A stretch of DNA of 64,000 nucleotides, taken from the NCBI GenBank assembly GCA_019634615.1, contig JAHCAZ010000006.1, forward strand, positions 1-64,000, read 5' to 3'. This DNA is from Opitutaceae bacterium. GTDB lineage: Bacteria > Verrucomicrobiota > Verrucomicrobiia > Opitutales > Opitutaceae. Shown piece by piece: positions 34,692 through 43,377 of this stretch (its first letter is position 1; every line of letters begins with the position of its first letter). The position numbers were made by a program, and so were the translations under genes. Below the pieces are notes generated by a model. The model saw only the letters and a list, made by a program, of their open reading frames with translations. It did not search any database and was not told where the DNA came from.

Positions 34692-35840
34692 ATGACCACG
34701 CACAAAGTCGGCATCATCATGAACGGCGTCACCGGACGCATGGGCACCAACCAGCACCTGATCCGCTCCATCAAGGCGATCATCGATCAGGGCGGCATCA
34801 AGCTGAACGATTCCGAGGTGATCATGCCCGATCCGATCCTCGTCGGCCGCAGCGAGACCAAGCTCGCCGCGCTCGCCGCCCGCACGGGCGTGAAGCGCTA
34901 CACGACGAACCTCGACGCCGCGCTCGCCGACAAGGCGAACCAGGTCTACTTCGACGCCACCCTGACCGGCCAGCGTCCGAATGGTGTCCGCAAGGCCATT
35001 GCCGCCAAGAAACACATCTACTGCGAGAAGCCCACCGCCACGACCTCGGCCGAGGCCCTGGCCCTCGCCAAGGAAGTCACCGCTGCCGGCCTCAAGAACG
35101 GCGTCGTGCAGGACAAGCTCTGGCTGCCCGGCCTGCTCAAGCTGAAGTACCTCATCGATACCGGCTTCTTCGGCAAGATCCTCTCCGTCCGCGGCGAGTT
35201 CGGCTATTGGGTCTTCACCGGCGAGTACGACAAGCTACAGCGCCCGTCCTGGAACTACCGCAAGGAGGAGGACGGCGGCATCATCGTCGACATGCTCTGC
35301 CACTGGCAGTACGTGATCCAGAACCTCTTCGGTGACGTGAAGAGCCTCACCTGCCTCGGCGCCACGCACATCCCGCAGCGTTGGGATGAGTCCGGCAAGC
35401 CCTACAAGTGCACCGCCGACGACGCGGCCTACGCCACGTTCGAGCTCACCAATGGCGTCATCGCCCACTTCAATTCCTCGTGGACGGTGCGCGTCGATCG
35501 CGACGACCTCCTCACGCTTCAGGTGGACGGCACCCACGGCTCGGCCGTCGCCGGCCTGCGCGACTGCAAGGCCCAGGCGCTCGCTGCCACGCCGCGCGCG
35601 ATCTGGAACCCCGACATCGACAGCCCGATCAACTACAAGGACGGCTGGACCCGCGTGCCGACGAACGCCGTCTACGACAACGCCTTCAAGGTGCAGTGGG
35701 AGCTCTTCCTCCGCCACGTGGTGAAGGATGAACCCTTCCGCTGGACCCTCCTCGAGGGCGCCAAGGGCGTGCAGCTCGCCGAACTGGGCCTCAAGTCCTG
35801 GGCCGAGCGCCGCTGGGTCGACGTGCCGAAGCTCGCCTGA
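34692..35840 (+). CDS. Gfo/Idh/MocA-family NAD(P)-dependent sugar oxidoreductase
   Basis: The 382-residue dehydrogenase has an N-terminal Rossmann domain ([11 protein letters not shown], residues 8-18) and the family motif YCEKPTA near 117. The C-terminal alpha/beta domain contains DMLCHW and the catalytic-type His in that helix. It would oxidise a sugar or inositol-like substrate. It is divergent from the AraC regulator, and a terminator closes it as a single-gene unit. Confidence 0.88.
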   Translation: MTTHKVGIIMNGVTGRMGTNQHLIRSIKAIIDQGGIKLNDSEVIMPDPILVGRSETKLAALAARTGVKRYTTNLDAALADKANQVYFDATLTGQRPNGVRKAIAAKKHIYCEKPTATTSAEALALAKEVTAAGLKNGVVQDKLWLPGLLKLKYLIDTGFFGKILSVRGEFGYWVFTGEYDKLQRPSWNYRKEEDGGIIVDMLCHWQYVIQNLFGDVKSLTCLGATHIPQRWDESGKPYKCTADDAAYATFELTNGVIAHFNSSWTVRVDRDDLLTLQVDGTHGSAVAGLRDCKAQALAATPRAIWNPDIDSPINYKDGWTRVPTNAVYDNAFKVQWELFLRHVVKDEPFRWTLLEGAKGVQLAELGLKSWAERRWVDVPKLA

Positions 35841-35864
35841 TCCGGGCACCTGCTTGGTTTTCCC

Positions 35865-35898
35865 AAGGCGCGGTCGGTAGAATCCGGCCGCGCCTTTT
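35865..35898 (+). terminator. Intrinsic terminator of the oxidoreductase gene
   Basis: Stem AAGGCGCGG (35865) pairs with CCGCGCCTT (35888), followed by TT. The central loop region can pair further. The T-run is short. Confidence 0.75.
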
Positions 35899-36026
35899 CC
35901 ATTCCGGCGGTTTTCGCTGGCAAATCGCACGAATTGCGTAAGTTCTGGGCCGTTCGCGGCGCCGACCGGCGGGAAACAATCCGCGCCCGGTTGGTGTCTG
36001 CGGACCCACCTAATCCTCTTCCAACC

Positions 36027-36731
36027 ATGACCACGTCACTTGCCTTCGCCCTGATCCCCACGCCGATCATCCTCGTGCTGCTGCTGCTGACCTTCGTCTT
36101 CGCGCTCTACGCGCAGATCCGGGTCTCCAGCGCCTACAACAAGAATGCGCAAATCGGCTCCCGCGGTCGCATCACCGGCCGCGAGGCGGCCGAGGCCGTC
36201 ATGGCCCGCGCGGGCATCAACGACGTCGAGATCGCCGAGACTTCGGGTCACCTGACCGACCACTACGACCCGACCCACAAGCGCCTCGTGCTGTCCTCGG
36301 AAAACTACCGGGGCACCAGCCTCGCGGCGCTGGGCGTCGCGGCCCACGAAGCCGGCCACGCCATCCAGCACAAGGTCGGCTACAGCATGCTCAAGACCCG
36401 CATGGCGCTGGTGCCCGTCACCATGATCACCTCGCAGATGCTGCCGTTCATCATGATCGGTGGCTTCTTCTTCGGTGGCCTTGGCGGCATCATGCTCGAT
36501 ATCGGCATCCTGTGCTACGCGGTGCTCACGCTCTTCCACCTCGTGACCCTGCCGGTCGAGTTCGACGCCAGCCGGCGGGCCAAGGTCGAGCTGGTCGGCC
36601 TCGGCATCATCGACCGCGACGAGATGCCCGGCGTGTCGCAGACGCTCAACGCCGCGGCTCTGACCTACGTCGCCGCGTTCATGAGCTCGCTGCTGCACCT
36701 GCTGTACCTGCTCTCGATGCGGCGCGAATGA
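36027..36731 (+). CDS. Zinc metallopeptidase, YugP-like membrane protein
   Basis: The 234-residue membrane protease has a TM helix at about residues 10-30, the zinc motif HEAGH at 107-111, and two or three more hydrophobic helices to residue 230. This is the layout of the YugP/DUF neutral zinc metallopeptidase family. The biological substrate is unknown. A strong terminator follows the gene and is shared with the convergent sugar isomerase gene. Confidence 0.9.
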   Translation: MTTSLAFALIPTPIILVLLLLTFVFALYAQIRVSSAYNKNAQIGSRGRITGREAAEAVMARAGINDVEIAETSGHLTDHYDPTHKRLVLSSENYRGTSLAALGVAAHEAGHAIQHKVGYSMLKTRMALVPVTMITSQMLPFIMIGGFFFGGLGGIMLDIGILCYAVLTLFHLVTLPVEFDASRRAKVELVGLGIIDRDEMPGVSQTLNAAALTYVAAFMSSLLHLLYLLSMRRE

Positions 36732-36755
36732 GCGACGCCCGAACCCCTTGAATGC

Positions 36756-36785
36756 AACGGCGGCCCGAAACGGCCGCCGTTTTTA
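36756..36785 (+). terminator. Intrinsic terminator of the YugP-like gene
   Basis: Stem AACGGCGGCC / GGCCGCCGTT (10 bp, loop CGAAAC) is followed by TTTA. It overlaps the stop codon of the convergent isomerase gene. Confidence 0.88.
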
Positions 36786-37628
36786 TTTCGCGCGCAGGTT
36801 GCGACGAATGAACTTCAAGCCGTCGCGGTAGACATCCTTCGGGTCGGCGAAGAGATCGCGCCAGACACGCGTGGCGGCGGCAAGGTCGGGCAGGGCGCGG
36901 CCGAAGGCCTCGATGACGAGCCAGCGGTCGTACTTGAGTTTGCGGAGCGTCGAGAACGTGGCGGCCCAATCCACCTGGCCGGTGCCGGGCGTGCCGCGGT
37001 CGTTCTCGCTCAGGTGCACGTGCACGAGGCGGCGCTTCATGCCGGCCAGCGCGGCGGCGGGGTCCTTTTCCTCGATGTGCGCGTGGAAGGTGTCCCACAT
37101 GACGCCGCAGGCTGGATGGTCGACCGTATCAGCGAACTTAACGGCATCGGCGGCGGTGGTCAGGAAGTAGGCCTCGAAGCGGTTGAGGTATTCGACCGCC
37201 AGCGTGATCTTGGCCGCGGCCGCATGGTCGGCCACGCGGCGCAGCGTCTCCGCGCCGCGCTTGCGCTCGTCGCTGGTCGGCCCGGTGCCGCTGAAGACGC
37301 CGAGGGGCGAATGCAGCGGCCCGCACAGAACCTCCGCGCCGAACTCGGCACCGCGGTCCAGAACCCACTTGAGGCGGTCGACGGCCGCCTGCCGGACCTT
37401 CGCGTCGGGACTGATGGGGCTGCATTCGGGCGACATCACCGTGACGGCGGTGGCGCCCAAACCGAGGTCGCGCAGCTTGGCCCCGAGGGTCGTGTATTCC
37501 TGGGACGTGCCCTCGAACACGGGAACCTCCACGCCGTCGTAGCCAGTCTTCTGGAGATCCTTGAGCAGGCGGTCGTGTGCTGGGGTGACCTTGGCGGTCC
37601 ACAGCAGGAGGTTCATGCCGATTTTCAT
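36783..37628 (-). CDS. Sugar phosphate isomerase/epimerase (xylose isomerase-like TIM barrel)
   Basis: The 281-residue TIM barrel resembles ketose 3-epimerases. Metal-ligand residues are suggested by VEYLNRFE (Glu near 146), MWDTFHAHIEE (Asp/His near 179) and VHVHLSENDRG. It is the last gene of a three-gene minus-strand operon (oxidoreductase, beta-propeller, isomerase) and overlaps the upstream gene by four bases. Inferred role: interconversion of a sugar oxidised by the neighbouring dehydrogenase. Confidence 0.85.
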   Translation of the reverse strand: MKIGMNLLLWTAKVTPAHDRLLKDLQKTGYDGVEVPVFEGTSQEYTTLGAKLRDLGLGATAVTVMSPECSPISPDAKVRQAAVDRLKWVLDRGAEFGAEVLCGPLHSPLGVFSGTGPTSDERKRGAETLRRVADHAAAAKITLAVEYLNRFEAYFLTTAADAVKFADTVDHPACGVMWDTFHAHIEEKDPAAALAGMKRRLVHVHLSENDRGTPGTGQVDWAATFSTLRKLKYDRWLVIEAFGRALPDLAAATRVWRDLFADPKDVYRDGLKFIRRNLRAK

Positions 37629-38728
37629 GGGGTGGGTTGGTTGAGGTAAATCGCGAGGCCGTCCTTGCCCGGGGCGACCACATCGAGGCGGCCGTCGCCA
37701 TCGAGGTCGGCCACGGCGAAGTGGATGCCGAGGCCCTTGCCCGTGCCGAGCGGACCGAAGTCGACGACGTGCTTGGCGAAGCACTCGCCGGTCCACTTGA
37801 AGACGTACCAGCCGTAGGGATCCTTGTCGCCGCCGTCGCCCTGCGGGTGGGCGCGGAAACGCTTGCCGGTGATGAGCTCGCACTGGCCGTCGCCGTCGAT
37901 ATCCACCCACTGCAGGTCGTGATACTGGCTGCTGAAGGGATCGATGGGGTGGCAGGTCCAGGTGCGCTTGCCCGTCGCATCGACCTGATGGGACCACCAG
38001 GAGAGGCCGTAGCCGTGGCCTTCGCCGAGGATCAGCTCGTTTTTGCCGTCGCCGTTGAGGTCGACGACGAGGATCGGCACGCTGGGGGCGCGGCCGAGTT
38101 CGAAATCGGGATGCCAGATCCACGTGCCGTTGTACGGGTCGGCGGGAGCCTCGAGCCAGCCGTTGCGCAGGATGAAGTCGCCGCGGCCGTTGCCGGTGAT
38201 GTCGCCGAAGCCGAGACCGTGGCCCTGGCAGTCGTTTTCACGGCCGGAGAACTTCAGCTTGTGCGCGGCGAACTTGCCCGTGCCCTTGCCGGCGGCATCG
38301 CGGATGAGTTTGTACACGACCAGCGGGGCGCCGGGGGTGTTGGGGACGATCTCCAACTCACCGTCGCCATCCACATCCCAGGCGCGGGTGGTCTCGATGC
38401 TGCCGGTCTGGGCGATGATGTGCTCCGGCCACTCCTGGCCGGCCACGCCGGGATTCTCGCGCCAGCGCAGCGTCTGGCCCCACCAGCCGCCGGTGATGTA
38501 GTCGAGACGGCCATCGCCATCGATGTCCATGGGGATGGTCGAGAAGTCGTCGTAGTACTCGTCGTGGGCGGTGACCTTGCCGATCTTGTGCTGCTTGCGG
38601 AAGTCGGGGCCTTCGTACCAGAAGTTGCCGCTGACGATGTCGGGGATGCCGTCGCCGTTGACGTCGAAGACCCCGGCCGACTCGTAGCGCTCGGCCGCGA
38701 GGACGATTTTGCGGAAGCTCAGGGCCAT
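37625..38728 (-). CDS. FG-GAP/VCBS beta-propeller protein without signal peptide
   Basis: The 367-residue protein consists of repeated propeller blades, each with a calcium-type D-x-D/N-G-D-G loop: DVNGDGIPD, DIDGDGRLD, DVDGDGELE, DLNGDGKNE, DIDGDGQCE and DLDGDGRLD. At least six are evident. Such proteins are usually exported; this one begins MALSFRKIVLAAERY with no signal peptide. It is embedded between a dehydrogenase (2-base gap) and an isomerase (4-base overlap), so a cytoplasmic enzymatic or scaffold role in the pathway is possible. Confidence 0.85.
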   Translation of the reverse strand: MALSFRKIVLAAERYESAGVFDVNGDGIPDIVSGNFWYEGPDFRKQHKIGKVTAHDEYYDDFSTIPMDIDGDGRLDYITGGWWGQTLRWRENPGVAGQEWPEHIIAQTGSIETTRAWDVDGDGELEIVPNTPGAPLVVYKLIRDAAGKGTGKFAAHKLKFSGRENDCQGHGLGFGDITGNGRGDFILRNGWLEAPADPYNGTWIWHPDFELGRAPSVPILVVDLNGDGKNELILGEGHGYGLSWWSHQVDATGKRTWTCHPIDPFSSQYHDLQWVDIDGDGQCELITGKRFRAHPQGDGGDKDPYGWYVFKWTGECFAKHVVDFGPLGTGKGLGIHFAVADLDGDGRLDVVAPGKDGLAIYLNQPTP

Positions 38729-38730
38729 GG

Positions 38731-39792
38731 TCAGACTCCCTTCAGCAGGCGGATGTAGTCGCGGGCGATCTTGATGTCCTCGAGCGCCTCGGGCGCGAGG
38801 CAGGGGGCCGGGGCCTCGCCGCGGACGGCCTTGATGAAATTCAGGGCCTGGTTGCGCATGGCGTGGACCCAGGGCATCTGCGGGTGCAGGGTGACGGGGG
38901 TGACGCCCTTGCCCGGGTCCTTGAGAATCTCGACGGTGCCGGCGCGGTTGAACGCGAGCGGGGCGGGGAGCGAGAGCTTCACGTAGCCGCGCTCGAAACC
39001 GACGAGGGCGGTCTCCTGCCAGTCGATGCTGGTGGAGTAGGCGGCCATTTCGATCGTGCACGGCACGCCGCTCGCGCTGTGGGCGATGAAGAGCACCTTC
39101 GAGGGGTCGGCGTAGGAGACCTTGTAGGGTTCGCCGACGAGGAAACGCAGCAGGTTCACCTGGTGGATGTAGTAGTTCACGAACGCCTCGTAGAGCTTCG
39201 TGGTCTCCTCATCCATGTCCTCCGGCTTGGGATCGACCGCGATCGGCGGCATCACGTCGTCGGTTGCGAGGTTCTCGGTCCAACCCGCGGCGATCCAGTC
39301 GCCGGGCGGCATCGAGATTCGCACGTACTTCATCTGGCCGAGTTCGCCGGACTGCTTGAGCTCGGCGATCGTCTTGCGCGCGTACTCGGTGGCCGGGTCG
39401 CTGCGCTTGTGGTAGCCGACCATGAGCCAGGTCTTCGCCGCGGCGACGGCGGCAACGATCCGCTCGCCCACGGCGACGGAGGCGGCGATGGGCTTCTCGG
39501 TGAAGATCGGAACGCCGGCCTTGGCCACTTCGGTCACGACAATTCCGTGCCGCGTGAACTGCTGGGAGGCGACGATCGCGTCGACCTTTTCCTTGGCGAG
39601 CATCTCCTCGATCGTGCCGTAGACGCGCGGCACGTTGTATTTGCGCGCCACGGCCTGGGCGAGCTGGGGACGCAGCTCCGCGAGGGCGACGACTTCGCAG
39701 TCGTCGCGGAGCGTGGCGTAATTGCGGAGATGGGCGGCCTGGCCCATGCCGCCGACACCGGCGAAAGCAATCTGGATCTTGCGTTGGGGCAT
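38731..39792 (-). CDS. Gfo/Idh/MocA-family oxidoreductase
   Basis: The 353-residue protein has Rossmann motif AGVGGMGQAAH at residues 11-21, the FTEKPIA motif near 97, and helix NYYIHQVNLLRF carrying the likely catalytic His near 205. It is the first gene of the minus-strand operon with the propeller and isomerase genes, and it is divergent from an AraC regulator across a 72-base gap. The substrate is unknown. Confidence 0.88.
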   Translation of the reverse strand: MPQRKIQIAFAGVGGMGQAAHLRNYATLRDDCEVVALAELRPQLAQAVARKYNVPRVYGTIEEMLAKEKVDAIVASQQFTRHGIVVTEVAKAGVPIFTEKPIAASVAVGERIVAAVAAAKTWLMVGYHKRSDPATEYARKTIAELKQSGELGQMKYVRISMPPGDWIAAGWTENLATDDVMPPIAVDPKPEDMDEETTKLYEAFVNYYIHQVNLLRFLVGEPYKVSYADPSKVLFIAHSASGVPCTIEMAAYSTSIDWQETALVGFERGYVKLSLPAPLAFNRAGTVEILKDPGKGVTPVTLHPQMPWVHAMRNQALNFIKAVRGEAPAPCLAPEALEDIKIARDYIRLLKGV

Positions 39793-39808
39793 GATCCCCA
39801 GCCTAGCA

Positions 39809-39831
39809 CCATTCCGGGCTCGCGTGAATGG
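39809..39831. promoter_or_regulatory. Candidate operator (CCATTC-N11-GAATGG)
   Basis: A 6-base perfect inverted repeat lies in the divergent gap between the oxidoreductase operon and the AraC gene. Spacing between half-site centres is about 17 bases. The role as binding site of that AraC protein is inferred from position. Confidence 0.35.
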
Positions 39832-39864
39832 CGCCGGTTGCCAAGACTTGTCGGAAATTGCCCC

Positions 39865-40638
39865 ATGCGTGCGACGGCCTGCGAGTTCCTCAGCGGCGGC
39901 GAGGTGGTGCCCAATCCCACTTGGGCAATGCCCTCGCACAGCCACCAGGTGCACGAGTTGATCGTGGTCCTGAGCGGCCGCATGCTGCTCGAGACGGCGG
40001 AGCAGACCGTGCAGGCCGGCCCCGGCGATCTGCTGTTTTACCGCGCCGGCCATGCGCACAAGGAGACTTCGGACCCGCAGGAGCCGGTGAACACGCTGTT
40101 CATCTCCTTCAAGGCCACGCAGAAGGTCGTGGCGGACTTCGCGCTCCACATGCGGGACGCCGACACACGGGTCCGGCAGATGGTGACCTGGCTGGTGCGC
40201 GACTTCCGCGCAGGCGTGCCGACGGCGCAGTTGCACGCCCTGCTGCGGGCGCTGCTCACGGAGATCCGGCGTCTGCAGGCCTCGCCGCCGGATCCCTGGC
40301 TCGAGGACCTGCGCCGGCACATGCAGCAGAACCTCGCGCGGCCCGTGTACTTGGACGATCTTGCCCGCCGGGTGCGCATGAGCAAATTCGCGCTCGTGCG
40401 GAAATTCAAGCGACTCAGCGGCCGCACGCCGATGCACGAGCTCCAACTGCTGCGCCTCAACCAAGCGCGCGCGATGATGCTGGCATCCGGCCTGCCGGTG
40501 AAGGCGATCGCACCGGCCGTGGGCCTAAATGACGAGTATCAGCTCTCGAAACTCTTCCGCCGTCACTTCGGCCTGTCCCCGCGCGAGCTGAGAGCGCGGC
40601 GCACGACGTTCGAGACGAGGGCGCCTGGTCAGATTTGA
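39865..40638 (+). CDS. AraC-family transcriptional regulator
   Basis: The 257-residue protein has an N-terminal cupin sensor (HSHQVHELIVVLSGR) and a C-terminal AraC DNA-binding domain with two HTH units (YLDDLARRVRMSKFALVRKF and PVKAIAPAVGLNDEYQLSKL). It probably regulates the divergent oxidoreductase operon and perhaps the isomerase gene 44 bases downstream on the same strand. Confidence 0.92.
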   Translation: MRATACEFLSGGEVVPNPTWAMPSHSHQVHELIVVLSGRMLLETAEQTVQAGPGDLLFYRAGHAHKETSDPQEPVNTLFISFKATQKVVADFALHMRDADTRVRQMVTWLVRDFRAGVPTAQLHALLRALLTEIRRLQASPPDPWLEDLRRHMQQNLARPVYLDDLARRVRMSKFALVRKFKRLSGRTPMHELQLLRLNQARAMMLASGLPVKAIAPAVGLNDEYQLSKLFRRHFGLSPRELRARRTTFETRAPGQI

Positions 40639-40682
40639 TTTGGTCTCTTGGCTCAAACCGACTCATTCATAAGGACCCTTCC

Positions 40683-41570
40683 ATGCACGCTCCTGCGAAA
40701 ACTTCCACTGGTGGGTTTCCCATCGGTATTCGTCTCACCGGCACGATGGCCGACCGACCTGTCGCGGAGATCGCGGCCTGGGCCACGGGGGCCGGGTTTG
40801 GGTGCGTGGATTTGCCATCGTCGCTCCAGGGGACCGTCCCGCAATGGCAGCAGGCGGGCCTGCCGGTCGGCACGTTGGATCTCTTTGGTCGGGAGTGGAG
40901 TGGGATGTTGTCGGCCGATGCCGCCAAGCGGCGGGCCACGGTTGCGCAGGCGGAGCAGGTGATCCGCAGCGCCGCGACGGCCGGCGTGAAGATCATCTTT
41001 GTGGTCATGCTGGCCGAGGACGTGAACCTGCCGCGCAAGGAGACCTTCGGTTACATGGTCGAATCCTATGGTGCGCTGCGGGCGGTGCTCAAAGCCACGG
41101 GCGTCCGCATCGCCATCGAGGGTTGGCCGGGCTGTAATGCGCATTGCTGCACGCCGGAGTCGTACCGCGCTTTTTTGCGCGAGATGAACGCGCCGCACTT
41201 CGGCATCAATTACGATCCGTCGCACCTGCTGCGCATGGGTATCGACCCGCTGCGTTTCGTGAAGGAGTTTGCGCCGCAGGTCGTGCACGTGCACGGCAAG
41301 GACACGCTCATCGACGCCGAGCGTCTCTACAATTACGGCACGGAGCAGGCCGGGTTTCTCGGCGAACCGCTGCGGTGGGGGGCCTGGTTCTGGCGCTACA
41401 CGATCCCGGGTCGCGGCCAGGCACCCTGGTGCGCGCTGCTCGGCGAGCTCAAGGCCGCCCGCTATCAAGGCTACGTCTCGATCGAACTCGAGGACGTGGA
41501 CTTCAACGGCACGCTCGAGGGTGAGCAACGCGGCTTCCTCGCCGCACGAGATTTTCTAAAGTCGGTCTAG
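40683..41570 (+). CDS. Sugar phosphate isomerase/epimerase (xylose isomerase-like)
   Basis: The 295-residue TIM barrel belongs to the AP-endonuclease-2/xylose-isomerase-like family. Candidate metal ligands are Glu in IAIEGWPG, Asp in INYDPSHLL, His in VVHVHGKD and Glu in SIELEDVD. AAGGAC lies upstream of the ATG. It follows the AraC gene closely and may be co-transcribed. An inverted-repeat element follows the stop codon. Confidence 0.86.
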   Translation: MHAPAKTSTGGFPIGIRLTGTMADRPVAEIAAWATGAGFGCVDLPSSLQGTVPQWQQAGLPVGTLDLFGREWSGMLSADAAKRRATVAQAEQVIRSAATAGVKIIFVVMLAEDVNLPRKETFGYMVESYGALRAVLKATGVRIAIEGWPGCNAHCCTPESYRAFLREMNAPHFGINYDPSHLLRMGIDPLRFVKEFAPQVVHVHGKDTLIDAERLYNYGTEQAGFLGEPLRWGAWFWRYTIPGRGQAPWCALLGELKAARYQGYVSIELEDVDFNGTLEGEQRGFLAARDFLKSV

Positions 41571-41572
41571 TT

Positions 41573-41656
41573 AAGTAGGGCAGGTCTTTGACCTGCCCCT
41601 CGGGCGCAACACGGCCGAGGCGACGTTAAAGGGCAGGTCAGAGACCTGCCCTACTT
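41573..41656. repeat. Intergenic inverted repeat, family B (GGGCAGGTC type)
   Basis: It fills the gap between two convergent genes. The left arm has GGGCAGGTC-TTT-GACCTGCCC and the right arm GGGCAGGTC-AGA-GACCTGCCC, so each arm is itself a 9-bp hairpin, and the two arms (with AGTA and TACT extensions) also pair with each other over about 25 bases. It may work as a bidirectional terminator. Confidence 0.88.
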
Positions 41657-42712
41657 TTACTTATCGGTCTTGAACGCGTAGATGGTCGTGCGGTGTTGCG
41701 GACGGTTGGGGCGGACGAGGATGTCGCCGAATTCCGGTCGGCTCGCGCCATCCGGGTAACCTTGGCATTCGAAGCAGATCCCGGCGAAGGCCGCGTAGGG
41801 CCGGCCAGATTTGCCCTTGAGCGTGCCGTCGAGCGCCATGCCGGTGTAGAACTGCAGGGCGGGCTCCGTCGTGAGCACCTCGAGGACCCGACCGGACTTG
41901 GGCTCCACGATCCGGGCGGTCAGCGTTGGCGTCACTGGCGCCGGGGCTCCCGGCGAACGCAGGAGGTAAAGGACGCCGTGCGCCTTGAACAGCCCCGGCA
42001 GGGCCGGGCCGAGTTCGCGGGGTTGGTTGAAATCGTTGGGGCTGCCGGCAACCGCTTCCGCCCGACCGGAGAGGGTGAACGCCGCGTCGGCCGCCGGCAT
42101 GAAGCGATCGGCCCGGATCTGCACCTGGTGGCCGGTCGCGGGTCCACTGCCTTCGCCGGCGAGGTTGAAATACGAATGCTGCGCCAGGCAGAGGGGCGTC
42201 GTCCGGTCGGTGGTCGCCTCGGTCTCGACGATGAGGGCGGAGGCAGCGGTCAGGGTGTAGGTGACGGCGATGTGCACGTTGCCGGGATAACCTTCCTCGC
42301 CGTCCGGGCTGAAATAACTCAGGCGCAGCGAGTCGGCGCCATCGGGGCGCTTGGCGCGCGTGGCGGTCCAGACGCGTTTGTCGAGTCCGACCAGGCCGCC
42401 GTGGAGGTGGTTGGCGCCGTTGTTCTGAACGAGCGGATAGGTGCGGCCCTCGACCTCAAGGCGACCGCCGGTCACGCGGCCGGCGATGCGGCCGACGATG
42501 GCGCCGATGTAGGGATGGTGCGCCACGTAGGAGGCGAGGTCGTTGAATCCGAGGACGACATCGTCGAGGCGGCCGGTGCGGTCGGGCACGCGTACCGAGC
42601 GAATGATGGCGCCATAGGTGAGCACGTCGACGGCGGCGCCGGCGGCATTGGTCAGGGTGTACAGGTCAACGGCTTGGCCGTTGGGCAGTTGGCCGAAGGG
42701 GCGGCTTTGCAT
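41657..42712 (-). CDS. galM: Aldose 1-epimerase (galactose mutarotase)
   Basis: The 351-residue GalM-fold beta-sandwich interconverts alpha and beta anomers of aldoses. Hallmarks are NNGANHLHGG near residue 100 (His of the pair), LAQHSYFNLAG near 180 (general acid His), and the late Glu in GICFECQGYPD. It has no signal peptide, unlike some secreted mutarotases. It would supply the neighbouring sugar enzymes with the right anomer. Confidence 0.93.
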   Translation of the reverse strand: MQSRPFGQLPNGQAVDLYTLTNAAGAAVDVLTYGAIIRSVRVPDRTGRLDDVVLGFNDLASYVAHHPYIGAIVGRIAGRVTGGRLEVEGRTYPLVQNNGANHLHGGLVGLDKRVWTATRAKRPDGADSLRLSYFSPDGEEGYPGNVHIAVTYTLTAASALIVETEATTDRTTPLCLAQHSYFNLAGEGSGPATGHQVQIRADRFMPAADAAFTLSGRAEAVAGSPNDFNQPRELGPALPGLFKAHGVLYLLRSPGAPAPVTPTLTARIVEPKSGRVLEVLTTEPALQFYTGMALDGTLKGKSGRPYAAFAGICFECQGYPDGASRPEFGDILVRPNRPQHRTTIYAFKTDK

Positions 42713-42858
42713 GGCAGGAGGCCGTGACCTTCGCGCCAGGCCGGCGACGGCGCAATCTCCATCCGTGCGTCGGGCGGCGACGTGCGACCGCAGCTTGATG
42801 ATTTTGGCTTTGGGACAACCGGCCCCGGGCGCGGTATAGTCGGGCAACCCCACACCCG

Positions 42859-43332
42859 ATGAATGTGATCACCCCAATCCATCCCCGTGTCCTCATGGAC
42901 ACCTCCCAGGCGCGCATCGTCGTCGAAAACATCCCCGACCGCCCCGGCACGGCGGCGGCGATCTTCTCGGCGTTGGCCGAGGCGGGCATCGCCGTCGACC
43001 TGATCCTGGAAAATTACGCCCGTGACGGACGCACGACCTTGACCTTCACGTTGCCGGAGGCGCAGCGGCACAAGGCGTTCGAGTTGGTCCAGCGCGGTCT
43101 CGAGGCCTTGGGCGGGCAGGTCCTCATGCACGGCCCGAGCGCCAAGCTGACCGTGGCGGTGGACCATGGCGCCACGCCAGCCACGGCGGCGAGGCTGTTC
43201 CAGGTGCTCGCGCGGGCGGACATCAACATCGACATGATCAGCACCGCCGACACCGAGGTCTCGGTCGTGATCGCGCCAGCTGATGCGGACCGGGCGGCGG
43301 CGCTGGCGCGGGAGGCGTTTGCCGGGGCTTGA
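42859..43332 (+). CDS. Stand-alone tandem ACT-domain protein (aspartokinase regulatory domain-like)
   Basis: The 157-residue protein contains two ACT domains: VENIPDRPGTAAAIFSALAE (about 22-41) and KLTVAVDHGATPATAARLF with ADINIDMISTADTEVSVVI. This matches the C-terminal regulatory half of aspartate kinase, but no kinase domain is encoded. It may be an amino-acid-sensing partner subunit, like the beta subunit of heterotetrameric aspartokinases, made here without a co-linear alpha. A second possible start is Met13. Confidence 0.82.
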   Translation: MNVITPIHPRVLMDTSQARIVVENIPDRPGTAAAIFSALAEAGIAVDLILENYARDGRTTLTFTLPEAQRHKAFELVQRGLEALGGQVLMHGPSAKLTVAVDHGATPATAARLFQVLARADINIDMISTADTEVSVVIAPADADRAAALAREAFAGA

Positions 43333-43377
43333 GCGCGGCGCGGCCCTGACCATAGGGTTGGCGCCACCCGTTTTCGA

